Of a stretch of DNA of 64,000 nt, positions 36,011-45,180 are shown piece by piece. The notes beneath the pieces are model-generated. The model had not been told where the DNA came from and did no database searches. It saw only the letters and a list, made by a program, of their open reading frames with translations. The position numbers and the translations under genes are program-made. How positions within the stretch are numbered: the stretch's first letter is position 1; each line of letters begins with the position of its first letter. The DNA is from Coleofasciculaceae cyanobacterium (lineage in GTDB: Bacteria; Cyanobacteriota; Cyanobacteriia; Cyanobacteriales; Xenococcaceae), in assembly GCA_036703275.1 (NCBI GenBank), contig DATNPK010000089.1, forward strand, positions 186,001 through 250,000, given 5' to 3'.

Positions 36011-36502
36011 TCTCAACTCCTGGAAAACAATTACAAATTAACGAAGTCAGAGATTACTCTGGCTATAGATCACGAGGGTAAAAAGGTTTGAAGTAAACTT
36101 GCTAGCGCAACCACTTTGAAGCCCGATTAACGACGAAACAAGATCCGCTTTGATCGCCGCTGTCATCTCATACTAATCCATTCCAATGGTAAGCAAAAAA
36201 GATGCAAGCTTCTACCGCTTAGTAATTCCGTATTCTCAGAAAACTTAAAACTTTTATGGTATGTGTAACTTTTAGGCAGCATTTTTGACCCGCTCTTTAA
36301 AGGTCAAAACTTAGCTTACTATTTTTCTATTGCTTTATTTTGTCCCACCCTAACTTTTACAGATATCCACGTTGTTCTTTAAGTCATTAACGGTATGATT
36401 TGCAGTCATAAAACAGTATGTGATGTTTCCCAAATAAATTACATTGATAAAATTACTGATTTATCCAAAAAAATCATGTATCAATATCAGTATCATCATT
36501 AA
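36011..36502. other. Intergenic region with one hairpin
   Basis: About 490 AT-rich bases between two minus-strand genes. The hairpin TTTTGACC/GGTCAAAA at 36283-36309 is the only structure seen and resembles the one at 34699. I see no gene. Confidence 0.5.
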
Positions 36503-37288
36503 TTAATCATCGGGTGACTTTGATTGATTGCGGTTTGCCCAGCGAATTTGACGCAAAATGCCCCTTAGCATAGCTACCTCTTCTGTCTGTAAATTAGCCT
36601 TATTGTATAAGCGACGAAACTTTTCCATTTTGATAGAAGCAGTATGAGAATATAAATAGCCAATTTCCAAAAGCAACGCCTCCAAATCCTGATAATAACC
36701 TTCTAATACTTCAATTGGCGCGTTAGTAGTTAGCGTAGACTCGATCGCTGGCTGGGGTGGAGGTAAGACTAATGGTTGAGAACTACGCTCAATTTTTAGC
36801 CAGGCTTGATAAAGTTCATAGGCGCAAACAGCTACCGCTTGAGCCAAATTTAGCGAGGGATAATCAGGGTTTGACTCGATGCAAACAAACCTTTGGGCAT
36901 ATTTTAGTTCATCATTACTTAAACCTCTCTCTTCTGCACCAAATATCAAAGCAGATTGAAGACCAGGCGTGAGTAACTGGGGAAGTACTATCGAAGGAGA
37001 TTCCAGCTTAATTGGCACACTGCGAGAACGAACAGTAGTAGCGATCGCTTGATGACATCCAGCTAATGCAGCAGGTAAACTACTAGCAATTTGGGCGTTG
37101 CCTAAAATATCCACCGCATGAACCGCCATCAGCCTGGCTGATTCAGAATCACGATCGCACTTAGGATTGACTAGCACCAGTTTAGTCAACCCCATATTTT
37201 TCATAATTCTTGCGATCGAACCTACGTTCAACGCCCCCGCCGGTTCGACTAAAACAATTCTAATATTCGCTAACAAGTTTTGATTCAT
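36503..37288 (-). CDS. trmJ: tRNA 2'-O-methyltransferase, TrmJ-like SPOUT family
   Basis: 261 aa. It methylates the 2'-O of nucleotide 32 in tRNA anticodon loops using S-adenosylmethionine. The SpoU/TrmJ core is present: IRIVLVEPAGALNVGSIARIMKNMGLTKLVLVNP (motif 1 Asn/Arg), ALIFGAEERGLSNDEL (motif 2), and YPSLNLAQAVAVCAYELYQAWL (motif 3 of the knot). The C-terminal extension of about 90 residues (LLEIGYLYSHTASIKMEKFRRLYNKANL... EVAMLRGILRQIRWANRN) is typical of TrmJ and distinguishes it from the shorter TrmL. Confidence 0.9.
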   Translation of the reverse strand: MNQNLLANIRIVLVEPAGALNVGSIARIMKNMGLTKLVLVNPKCDRDSESARLMAVHAVDILGNAQIASSLPAALAGCHQAIATTVRSRSVPIKLESPSIVLPQLLTPGLQSALIFGAEERGLSNDELKYAQRFVCIESNPDYPSLNLAQAVAVCAYELYQAWLKIERSSQPLVLPPPQPAIESTLTTNAPIEVLEGYYQDLEALLLEIGYLYSHTASIKMEKFRRLYNKANLQTEEVAMLRGILRQIRWANRNQSKSPDD

Positions 37289-37354
37289 TTGTTTAAATTA
37301 CACCTGATTTGAGTTAGCTTCGTTGGTATTAAACTTTTCTTAGCTGTTAGCTTT

Positions 37355-37462
37355 TCCTAAAGGACGACGCGAAGGACGCGCCTCCAGGCGCTAATCCTTT
37401 AGGGCTAGTCCTAAAGGATACCGGTCCGCATATGCTTTAGCATACCGCTACGCATATAGCTT
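37355..37462. repeat. Copy of the short palindromic repeat family
   Basis: Blocks CCTAAAGGACGACGCGAAG, GACGCGCCTCCAGGCGC, CTAATCCTTTAGGG, TCCTAAAGGATACCG and GCATATGCTTTAGCATACCGC are shared with 23789-24336, in part with the same order. It lies between the divergent trmJ and DUF2256 genes. Confidence 0.85.
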
Positions 37463-37568
37463 CTTGCTCAAAAGTAACTTTTGATTCTCACTAGACATGG
37501 TTTATGAGGAATAATGAAATGATGTTATGTTCGTGATCCTCGACCTTTTATTTTTTATCCTTTAAGAC

Positions 37569-37730
37569 ATGGCTCGACAGCGCAATAAATCAGATCTGCC
37601 GACTAAAATTTGCCCTGTATGCGATCGCCCCTTTACTTGGCGTAAAAAGTGGGAGAAATGCTGGGATGATGTCAAATATTGTTCGGATCGTTGTCGCCGT
37701 CGTAAGCAGTCTGTCGATAGCGAATCGTAA
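37569..37730 (+). CDS. DUF2256 zinc-ribbon-like small protein
   Basis: 53 aa: after a basic start it reads [34 protein letters not shown]. The four cysteines (CPVC ... YCSDRC), plus Cys in EKCW, and the [12 protein letters not shown] core are the DUF2256 signature, a short metal-binding fold. In other bacteria such genes often sit next to photolyase/cryptochrome genes; here the next gene is an isoaspartyl peptidase (64 bp). Function unknown. Confidence 0.88.
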   Translation: MARQRNKSDLPTKICPVCDRPFTWRKKWEKCWDDVKYCSDRCRRRKQSVDSES

Positions 37731-37794
37731 ACGAAAATACTCTCAGACTCAAAGACCTAAAAATATTAATTAAGTAACCGTCAATAACACTATT

Positions 37795-38754
37795 ATGTCT
37801 GTTAACCAAGTACAGCCCAAGTTAATCATTCACGGTGGCGCAGGAGGGCATTTAAGAAGCGAAAAAGGAGAAGCCAAAGTTCGACAAGCACTTCATTTGA
37901 TTATTGAAGAAGTTTACGATCTGCTGGCTTATGGAGGTAGTGCTATTGATGCTGTGGTTATGGGATGTCGGCTATTAGAAAATCAGCCGACTTTTAATGC
38001 GGGTACGGGTTCGGTTCTACAGTCCGATGGTCAAATTCGCATGAGTGCTGCTTTGATGGATGGTGTCAGACAACGCTTTAGCGGCATAATTAATGTTTCT
38101 CGCGTCAGACATCCAATTGAACTAGCGGAGTTTTTGCAGGGAGAAGACGATCGCGTGATCTCAGATTATGGTTCAGGAGAACTAGTGCGGGAATTGAATG
38201 TACCTGTATACGATCCGCTGATCGAAATCCGCCTCCAAGAATGGATACAGGAACGAGATGAAAATTTTGATAAGGATACGGCGGGAGTAATTGCCGAACA
38301 GGCATTAATTCATGAACCCCGCAAAGGCACAATCGGCGTTGTAGCACTAGACTGCAACGGTAAGATTGCAGCAGGAACGTCTACGGGGGGGAAAGGTTTG
38401 GAAAGAATTGGTCGAGTTAGCGATTCAGCAATGCCCGCTGGTAATTATGCCGATGCTTCTGCTGGAGTAAGCTGTACGGGTATCGGCGAAGATATTATGG
38501 ACGAATGTTTAGCTGCCAAGATTGTAATCCGCGTTACCGACGGAATGTCCTTAGCCGATGCGATGCAAAAGTCGATGAGCGAATCTCGTAGCCGTAAACG
38601 AGATTTGGGGGCAATTGCGATCGCTGCCGACGGCACTATTTCTTGGGGTAAAACTAGCGAGGTGATCTTAGCTGCCTATCATGATGGCAAAAAGATTGGC
38701 GATACACTCAACTGGAATAATTCAGATCTAAGCGGCTATCAATCAGGTAATTAG
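37795..38754 (+). CDS. iaaA: Isoaspartyl peptidase / plant-type L-asparaginase
   Basis: 319 aa Ntn-hydrolase made as a precursor that cuts itself before the catalytic threonine in RKGTIGVVALDCNGKIAAGTSTGGKGLERIGRVSDSAMPAGNYAD. The alpha subunit holds IIHGGAG and FNAGTGSVLQ. It removes isoaspartyl dipeptides from damaged proteins and can hydrolyse asparagine. It also could handle beta-aspartyl dipeptides released from cyanophycin (aspartate-arginine), as known for the cyanobacterial enzyme. Linker region before Thr is of normal length. It converges on the gene at 38758 with only 3 bp between them. Confidence 0.93.
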   Translation: MSVNQVQPKLIIHGGAGGHLRSEKGEAKVRQALHLIIEEVYDLLAYGGSAIDAVVMGCRLLENQPTFNAGTGSVLQSDGQIRMSAALMDGVRQRFSGIINVSRVRHPIELAEFLQGEDDRVISDYGSGELVRELNVPVYDPLIEIRLQEWIQERDENFDKDTAGVIAEQALIHEPRKGTIGVVALDCNGKIAAGTSTGGKGLERIGRVSDSAMPAGNYADASAGVSCTGIGEDIMDECLAAKIVIRVTDGMSLADAMQKSMSESRSRKRDLGAIAIAADGTISWGKTSEVILAAYHDGKKIGDTLNWNNSDLSGYQSGN

Positions 38755-38757
38755 CAA

Positions 38758-39504
38758 TCATCTACGTAATACTGCTCCATCTTGCTGCATTGTGCTAAGT
38801 AATGAAGGGGATAATTTACTTAAATCGACATCTAAATCTACAAGCGATGCTTGGCTGAAATTGGGATAGGGATTGGTAAGTTTCCAGCGAAAAGTGTACA
38901 AAATTTCCCATTCTGCTGTCTGCTTTGTGGGGTCATATTGTTTGACTCCAACCAAGTTAGTCACAAAGTCGATCGCTTCTCCTGGTTGCAGGCGATAATC
39001 TACGGGAGAATCTTGAAAGACTAGTTCAAATTGCCCTAGGTTATTGGGATTTTGAAAATGATGACGAGGTTGACAGCGATCGCACTGGACTAAATCCCAG
39101 TAAAAAGGTAGCTCGTCTGCTGAATCATAATTATATCCACCTTTTGGTGGATCGTTGTATGGTGTATGTACTACCTGCCCCGCTTTGTTGGTAATGCCAT
39201 AGGGGTCTTTTTCTACATAGTTCACCCAGTTAAAATGGTCATAGTTTAAACTTGAGGCTAATTTATTAAGATCGATGTTTTGACCTTGGCTATTTTTAGG
39301 CGTAAATTGAGTAATTATTTTCGGACCAATAAATTGATGCGTAATATCTTGAGCGTAAGCAAAGCTGTGGTTTTTTCTCAAAAATTTATCACGTTCGACT
39401 GAGGCATTTTTTCCAGGTTCACTTACACTTACTTTGGTGTCTAAAAACGGGGAAAATATGACGCAAATAGTAAAAATACTTAAAGACAAATTTTTAAACT
39501 TCAT
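38758..39504 (-). CDS. Secreted protein of unknown function
   Basis: 248 aa. The N-terminal 22 or so residues (MKFKNLSLSIFTICVIFSPFLD) are a plausible signal peptide. The mature part has a Trp/Tyr-rich core (YDHFNWVNYVEKDPYG, PFYWDLVQCDRCQPRHHFQNP) with a CxxC, then a beta-rich domain (FELVFQDSPVDYRLQPGEAIDFVTNLVGV, EWEILYTFRWKLTNPY). The final part is SLVDLDVDLSKLSPSLLSTMQQDGAVLRR. I do not recognise the family. Export and a possible disulfide or metal site at CDRC are what can be said. Confidence 0.7.
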   Translation of the reverse strand: MKFKNLSLSIFTICVIFSPFLDTKVSVSEPGKNASVERDKFLRKNHSFAYAQDITHQFIGPKIITQFTPKNSQGQNIDLNKLASSLNYDHFNWVNYVEKDPYGITNKAGQVVHTPYNDPPKGGYNYDSADELPFYWDLVQCDRCQPRHHFQNPNNLGQFELVFQDSPVDYRLQPGEAIDFVTNLVGVKQYDPTKQTAEWEILYTFRWKLTNPYPNFSQASLVDLDVDLSKLSPSLLSTMQQDGAVLRR

Positions 39505-39681
39505 TTAGGTCGATCAATTGAAACTTGGTTAATACACCCATGCTATTACGCATTTTTACTTAAGGCATTACACTGAGCTTTAATTGATGAAATCTTGATA
39601 CGGATCGCTTGATGCTTGATATTTCCTTAATGAAAAAGCGAAAAAGAACGTACTTTAGGTTATTAAAAATCTCAAAAATCA

Positions 39682-40554
39682 ATGAACTTACGTAAAGTCG
39701 GGAGATTACTCCGAGAAACTTTTAAACAGTGGCAGGAAGACAAAGCATCTCGGATCGCAGCAGCTTTAGCCTATTACACGGTTTTTTCTATTTCACCTTT
39801 ACTGGTAATTGCGATCGCGATCGCGGGGGCGTTTTTTGGGCAGCAAACGGCACAGGATCAAATTATCGCTCAGGCAACCGATTTAGTCGGAAAAGATGCA
39901 GTTAAACCAATTTTGTTGGCGCTAGATAATATAAGTCAGCCAGAAATTAGGGGAATAGCGTCTTTAATTAGTATTGGAGTTTTGCTACTTGGTGCTTCAG
40001 GAATTTTTGCTCAACTGCAAGATGCTTTAAATACGGTTTGGAAAGTTAAACCACAGCCAGGGCAGGGCGTTGGCATATTTATTCGCAAGCGCATATCTTC
40101 TTTTTTGATGGTGTTAGCGATCGGTTTTTTGTTGATTCTGTCTTTGATACTTAGTGCTATTGTCTCTGCCTTGAGTAAGTATCGAACCGACTTTCTCCCT
40201 GGTTCGGCAATTCTTTGGGAAAACTTGGATTTTATCGTCTCTCTGGGCTTAATGACTTTTTTATTCTGCCTAATGTTCAAATATGTTCCAGATGTTAAAA
40301 TTGCCTGGAAAGATGTGGTGGTTGGCTCAGTAATTACCGCCCTGTTGTTTTTGTTCGGTAAATTCTTATTAGGCGTATATATTAGTAAGGGCAGTCTGGG
40401 TTCAGCCTATGGTGCTGCTGGCTCTTTAATTGTCTTTCTTGCTTGGGTATATTATTCAGCCCAAATTGTTTTGCTGGGGGCAGAATTTACTCAAGTTTAT
40501 ACGCGGATGTATGGTTCAAAAGTACGGGCAAGAAAATATTCCCAGATTGATTAA
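39682..40554 (+). CDS. YihY/BrkB-family inner membrane protein
   Basis: 290 aa, six hydrophobic segments. The N-terminus ETFKQWQEDKASRIAAALAYYTVFSISPLLVIAIAIAG is the family hallmark. Further blocks are GIFAQLQDALNTVWKV and the C-terminal YGAAGSLIVFLAWVYYSAQIVLLGAEFTQVY. The family was once annotated as ribonuclease BN in error; it is a polytopic membrane protein of unclear transport or lipid-related role. Stands alone. Confidence 0.92.
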   Translation: MNLRKVGRLLRETFKQWQEDKASRIAAALAYYTVFSISPLLVIAIAIAGAFFGQQTAQDQIIAQATDLVGKDAVKPILLALDNISQPEIRGIASLISIGVLLLGASGIFAQLQDALNTVWKVKPQPGQGVGIFIRKRISSFLMVLAIGFLLILSLILSAIVSALSKYRTDFLPGSAILWENLDFIVSLGLMTFLFCLMFKYVPDVKIAWKDVVVGSVITALLFLFGKFLLGVYISKGSLGSAYGAAGSLIVFLAWVYYSAQIVLLGAEFTQVYTRMYGSKVRARKYSQID

Positions 40555-40641
40555 GTTATCAAGTTATAGTCTGTCAATCAGGTTGAAATAGCTGTTGAAG
40601 TAGTTATAGCTGTCATTTGTTATTTGTCAGGTGATTGAAAA

Positions 40642-41619
40642 TTAATTAGATTGCTCTAGTGCTGAAGATTCGCTGGATTTTGCCAGATAAATGCCAACTA
40701 AAATTAAAACTAAAGCAATACCGTTAGTAATGCTGATTTGTTCGGCAAATATAATCCAAGCTAGTAGAGCAGTAATTAAAGGTTTTAGCAGGGCAAATAT
40801 GCCTACAAAACTCGAAGAGAAGCGTTTGAGACTGTAGACAAGTAAACCCTGTCCAAAAGTCTGGCAAATAACTGCCAAGGCAATTATAATTAACCAACCT
40901 GACCAGGAAATAGGTAAAATTTGAGTATCTGTGAGGCAAACCACGGGCAAAACCATCAAAGTACCGCAACCACATCGCCAGAACAGCACTTTGTCAGTAG
41001 TACAATCGCGATCGCGTAGGTAGCCGACAATCAAAATATTTGCTCCATGCAGGGCAGCAGAAAATAGAGCCATACCATCACCCAGCAAATGAGCTGTACC
41101 CAACTGTAAATCATCCCAGCCAATTGCCATTCCCCCAATCGTTGATAACATCATGCCCAAAATAAATTGGCGATCGAAGCTTTGTTTTAAAATTAACCAT
41201 GCCCCTAAACTAATAAACAAAGGAGTAAGACTACGCAGTACAGTTGAACTAGCAACACTGGTCTGAGTTAGAGATATTGCCCATAAGACGGCAGAAAAAG
41301 TGGCGCAAAGACTAGCCAAAATCAATAAACTTGCTTGTTTATTCTCAAAAAAAGCTACTTTTGCGGGAATTTGCGGAAATTTGGGGTCAGTTTTAGTTAG
41401 TTGCCAACAACCCGTAATAATAGTGGCGATCCAGAGACGATTGAAGATGGTTGCAGTAGGGCTAAGTTCTATCTCGCTGAGTTTAGTAAATATAGGCGAG
41501 AAAGCCAAAGCAATGACGGCTATAGTTAAAACTCCCAAACTTAAAACATCTTTAATTAGCTTGCTTTGAGATGAATAATTGATTTCATCAGGAGAGGTTA
41601 ATAAAATATTTTTATTCAA
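40642..41619 (-). CDS. EamA/DMT-family transporter
   Basis: 325 aa, about ten hydrophobic segments in two EamA repeats (about residues 25-160 and 175-310). SPIFTKLSEIELSPTATIFNRLWIATII starts the first, LAVICQTFGQGLLVYSLKRFSSSFVGIFALLKPLITALLAWIIFAEQIS is in the second. A metabolite or drug exporter of unknown substrate. Divergent from the broken MATE gene at 41744. Confidence 0.88.
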   Translation of the reverse strand: MNKNILLTSPDEINYSSQSKLIKDVLSLGVLTIAVIALAFSPIFTKLSEIELSPTATIFNRLWIATIITGCWQLTKTDPKFPQIPAKVAFFENKQASLLILASLCATFSAVLWAISLTQTSVASSTVLRSLTPLFISLGAWLILKQSFDRQFILGMMLSTIGGMAIGWDDLQLGTAHLLGDGMALFSAALHGANILIVGYLRDRDCTTDKVLFWRCGCGTLMVLPVVCLTDTQILPISWSGWLIIIALAVICQTFGQGLLVYSLKRFSSSFVGIFALLKPLITALLAWIIFAEQISITNGIALVLILVGIYLAKSSESSALEQSN

Positions 41620-41743
41620 GTTAATTTGATGTTAATCAGATATTGATAGTTGCTTAATTCGATCTTAACCATAGCATCTGAAAGTAAAATATAATTGCTG
41701 CTTCAACTAGCCTTTAACTATGTATCTGAGCATCTGACTATTC

Positions 41744-43206
41744 ATGTCTGCTATAAATCAGAATCAACTCCGTAGCCTTTTACCCCGCTTCTATCGATTG
41801 GCTACCGTAAGCGTTTTATCTAATATGATGGTTCCTTTAGCTGGATTATGTGATACAGCTTTTTTGGGACATTTACAAGATTTGAAACACTTGGCTGGAG
41901 TAATTTTGGCAAGTATTTTGTTTGACTACCTTTATCGTATTCTTAAGTTTCTACGTAATAGTACTAATGCCATGACGGCACAAGCAGTAGGAGAAGAAGA
42001 TCGCGACGGGGTTTTGTTAGCAGGTTTACGCAGTGGCTTAATTGCCATAGCGATCGCCTTACTGATTCTAATTTTGCAATATCCGATTCAAAAGCTAGGA
42101 TTTTTACTTTTGTCTGGCACACAGGATATTGAACTGACTGGGGTGGAATACTTTAACGCGAGGATTTGGGGCGCACCGGCAGTATTGCTCAACTTTGTGC
42201 TGATTGGGTGGTTTTTAGGCAGAGAAAAAAATGGTACTGTACTGTTGATTTCAGCGATCGCCAATGGCTCAAATGTCTTGTTAGACTACCTAATGATCTC
42301 TCGCTGGGGTTGGGAGAGTATGGGGGCAGGTTTGGCTACCGCCCTTAGTCAATATTTAGCTTTATCAATCGGTTTAATCGCGATCGCGATAACGTTCAAC
42401 TGGCAAGATTTCAAACAGTTATTACCACAAGTTTTAGAACCTCAGGCATTACAGAGTGCTGTTACTCTCAAGGCAAATATTCTGATCCGTTTTTTAAGTT
42501 TAATTTCTGCTTACGCAATTTTTACCAACGGTCCGTGCCGTCTCCGTCGTTTTATATGCCCTAAAGGACTAGCTTCGCGTCGCGGAGCGGTATCCGTGAT
42601 AGACGGCGGAGTAATCTGTGACTAACCTTAGTGCTGGTATTAGCACCGAGTTGCTAGCAGAGAATGGATTGTTGTTGCAAATTGCGCTGTTGAGTCAGTT
42701 TACGATTCAAGGAATTGGCATGACGACTCAAACTTTAATTGGCAATTTCCAAGGCAAAAGCGATATTACCAAACTAATGCCGCTGATGGCGATCGCAATT
42801 ATTAATAGCTTACCTATTGCCCTAATGTTCGCGCTGGTATGTTGTCTTTTCCCGCACACATTGTTTGGCTTGTTAACCAGTCACAACGAAATCAACCAGG
42901 GAATTACTCAATATACCGTTTGGTTGTTGCCTCTTTTAAGCTTTACCGCGATCGCATTTATGCTAGAAGCTTATTTTATTGGTTTAAAAGCAGGCGCGGT
43001 ATTACGTAACGCTTCCTTGATTGCTTTCTTATCTGGCTTTTCTTCCTGTTGTTACTTCTGTCTGGTATTTTGGTAGCGTCGATCTATTGTGGTTTTCTCT
43101 CACTGTCTATATGTTTGCCTTGGTAATTTATCTCGGTTGGCAGATGTTAAAAATGCAGCGCAGTTTAACCCAACAAATAATTACATCCCTAGAAACCGTG
43201 CAGTAA
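41744..43206 (+). pseudogene. MATE-family efflux transporter, broken by a repeat insertion and a frameshift
   Basis: The first piece (41744-42529) covers the first seven or so helices (RLATVSVLSNMMVPLAGLCDTAFLGHLQ...). A 97-bp repeat (42530-42626) interrupts between IFTN and LSAGISTELLAENGLLLQIALLSQF and shifts the frame. The second piece runs on to about 43041. There an extra T in GGCTTTTCTT moves the reading to a third frame, FLPVVTSVWYFGSVDLLWFSLTVYMFALVIYLGWQM. Repairing both lesions would give a protein of about 455 aa, normal for NorM/DinF-type transporters. As written it makes only a truncated product. Confidence 0.85.
42530..42626. mobile_element. 97-bp repeat-element insertion inside the MATE gene
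   Basis: The insertion carries repeat-family blocks (CCCTAAAGGACTAGC, TTCGCGTCGCGGAGCGGTATCCG). Its ends form an imperfect dyad: CCGTCTCCGTCG near the left and AGACGGCGGAG near the right. ACCAAC on the left and ACTAAC on the right flank it and may be an imperfect target duplication. Because the host protein is well conserved here, the inserted length can be read directly. No transposase; presumably MITE-like. Confidence 0.7.
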
Positions 43207-43218
43207 TTAGCTTAAATT

Positions 43219-44262
43219 TTAACTAACTTGTTGCACTTGTTCGGCACTTTCTAGCAAAATTTGCGGATTTGCTTGTTCGGGAGAAACAATACTGCCTAAA
43301 CCAGTAGCTTCAATCGTAACTTCGGGATTAATCAGCATATTTCTGCCAGATATGGCGGTTGCTGCGTTTTTATCCCAAATGTTAGCCAGCTTTTGGCGAA
43401 TATTATCAAATTCTGCCATATTTTCAAAATTAATCAAGGTGAAGTAGCGTTTGATTCCTTTGGTATCTACTTCCATCGCATAGACATCAAATTTAAGCTG
43501 GGGACTTTGGGGAAACTTGACTAAATTCCCTGATAAAGTTTTAGGCTGACCATTCCAGGCGGCGATCGCATCTATTACTTCTATGGGTTGTCCTACTGTA
43601 GTATCTAATTGAAGATGTAATGGTCTTTGAGGATATTGTTGAATTTGATAGGTAAGTTTAATGATATCTCCCCGATATAAACCCTGGGTATATTCTGTTG
43701 CGGAGACAAAAATCGGGATTACCGCATCCTGATATTCGATCACTAAGATTTTGCCAGCTTCGCCAATGGCGTGTACTGTAGCGACAATGCTGGTTTGCTT
43801 CTTTAATTCAGCGGCGATATTTGTCTGTCTTTCATAAGGCGCAAAACCTTTTGGCTGCGCCCAAGGTTCAATAACTTGAATCGAATTTAAGGCAATATGT
43901 TTTTGTGGACTAGGATTGGCGATAAACTCACCCTGAATACAGACAAGATCGTGACGATTAAGTCGGTTTAGCGTCTCTTTGGTTTCCCGCTCTTTGGTTA
44001 TTAAAGAAAATTCTCGATGACTAAAAAAATCAGTTGGTTCACGCACAGCCATGACATACATCTGAGACTCTTCGGCTGCACCATGAATTCTGCCTAACAA
44101 TCCTGTATTGGTTAATTCCTGAGATAAGCGTGCCATTGACAAACCTTGATAGGCTTCGGGATTGTAGGTACAAGTATCAGCAGGAGAACTGAGAACTTGA
44201 GGCACAATTATTGCAATTAGGGAAAAGCAGATTAGCAGCGCGTATAAATGTTTTTTAGTCAT
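43219..44262 (-). CDS. Exported protein of unknown function with OB-like repeats
   Basis: 347 aa. Signal peptide in residues 1-26 (LYALLICFSLIAIIVPQVLSSPADT). The mature part seems to repeat a beta-rich unit: LLGRIHGAAEESQMYVMAVREPT...HDLVCIQGEF, SIVATVHAIGEAGKILVIEYQDAVIPIFVS...GDIIKLTYQI, and TLSGNLVKFPQSPQLKFDVYAMEV. This is reminiscent of OB-fold periplasmic domains. No catalytic motif is visible. It is the last of three consecutive minus-strand genes for exported proteins. Confidence 0.75.
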   Translation of the reverse strand: MTKKHLYALLICFSLIAIIVPQVLSSPADTCTYNPEAYQGLSMARLSQELTNTGLLGRIHGAAEESQMYVMAVREPTDFFSHREFSLITKERETKETLNRLNRHDLVCIQGEFIANPSPQKHIALNSIQVIEPWAQPKGFAPYERQTNIAAELKKQTSIVATVHAIGEAGKILVIEYQDAVIPIFVSATEYTQGLYRGDIIKLTYQIQQYPQRPLHLQLDTTVGQPIEVIDAIAAWNGQPKTLSGNLVKFPQSPQLKFDVYAMEVDTKGIKRYFTLINFENMAEFDNIRQKLANIWDKNAATAISGRNMLINPEVTIEATGLGSIVSPEQANPQILLESAEQVQQVS

Positions 44263-44326
44263 TTACGATGTTGGAAAGTTAGACAAATACAAATAAATGT
44301 ATATCAAAGATATCAGGCGATAATAA

Positions 44327-44758
44327 TTAAGGCACTACATTAACGACATACGTTAGTTTAAAGGGTGTAAAGCTGTCGTTTTTGGCTGTACCGCTTATTT
44401 CTAGCTCATAAGCACCTGCTTGGGGAAAAATAATTTCTGCCCCAGGTATCTCTTGGTATTTTTCGACATCGATCGCCATCAATTCTGGTTTTAAAATTGG
44501 TTCTGCTGACTCTGTACGAGGAACAGCATATACCTTTAGAGCGCAGTTACATTCAGATAAAGGGATGCTATTACCACCGCGACTAGTTAAGGCAAACCAA
44601 GCTCTACTTGTCTTGCCTGCATTGGGGTTGTGGTTTGGTTCAATGTGAAATGTAGCAGCTACTTCATTAGATATTTCAACATTATGAGCAATTACAGGTA
44701 CAGATATAATAGTTGCGAAAAAAAATATGCTGGCAGTTTTGAACAGTTTAAAAACCAT
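44327..44758 (-). CDS. Small secreted beta-rich protein of unknown function
   Basis: 143 aa. Signal peptide (FKTASIFFFATIISVPVIA, cut before HNVEI). The mature domain, ATFHIEPNHNPNAGKTSRAWFALTSRGGNSIPLSECNCALKVYAVPR... AGAYELEISGTAKNDSFTPFKLTYVVNVVP, looks like an immunoglobulin-like fold similar in outline to YtkA/FixH-type periplasmic proteins. It has one CxC. Lies 16 bp after the DUF4399-like fragment and 64 bp before the next secreted-protein gene, probably one operon. Confidence 0.7.
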   Translation of the reverse strand: MVFKLFKTASIFFFATIISVPVIAHNVEISNEVAATFHIEPNHNPNAGKTSRAWFALTSRGGNSIPLSECNCALKVYAVPRTESAEPILKPELMAIDVEKYQEIPGAEIIFPQAGAYELEISGTAKNDSFTPFKLTYVVNVVP

Positions 44759-44774
44759 AGATGATGCTTGATAA

Positions 44775-45011
44775 TCAATTAATTATCCACCTACTGTACG
44801 GTAATTTTGATTGGTAAGGAACAAGTTCCATTCCCGATTGGCCAAATTTTACCTTAAATGTTTCCGATACAGTAGCACCGTCTGTTGGTTCGACAATATT
44901 TACCATAGCATCGATTGGAGCATGAGAAACTATAGCGGCGATCGCCTTTGATGGTGCAAATAAAAGTAACAAGGCACAAATAAGGCTGGCAAAGATAACT
45001 TTTAAGTTCAT
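44775..45011 (-). CDS. Short DUF4399-like exported protein, probably truncated
   Basis: 78 aa. Signal peptide (IFASLICALLLLFAPSKAIA), then VNIVEPTDGATVSETFKVKFGQSGMELVP, which matches the opening of DUF4399-type periplasmic domains. Their conserved later part with the His-rich GHHHLLID block is missing. The frame instead runs into YQSKLPYSRWIIN and stops. Only 16 bases separate the stop from the next gene, so the missing part is not further downstream. A deletion or shift has probably removed it. Confidence 0.55.
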   Translation of the reverse strand: MNLKVIFASLICALLLLFAPSKAIAAIVSHAPIDAMVNIVEPTDGATVSETFKVKFGQSGMELVPYQSKLPYSRWIIN

Positions 45012-45180
45012 CTCATCTAGTATTTACCGCAATATTAATGAATTCTTAATGCTTTTCATCATATCAAAGTACAGCATGGAACTGCTCGAAGATTGTTTTT
45101 AATGTCGTTTATTATTCTAGTAAGCTAGTTTAGTCTTGCCAATTAACCAAGCATAATGATTTAAGCCAAAAAAACTATTC

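Noticed and set aside
40011-40975. Antisense and out-of-frame open frames in the YihY and EamA genes
   Set aside because: They lie fully within well-supported genes and have no own signals.
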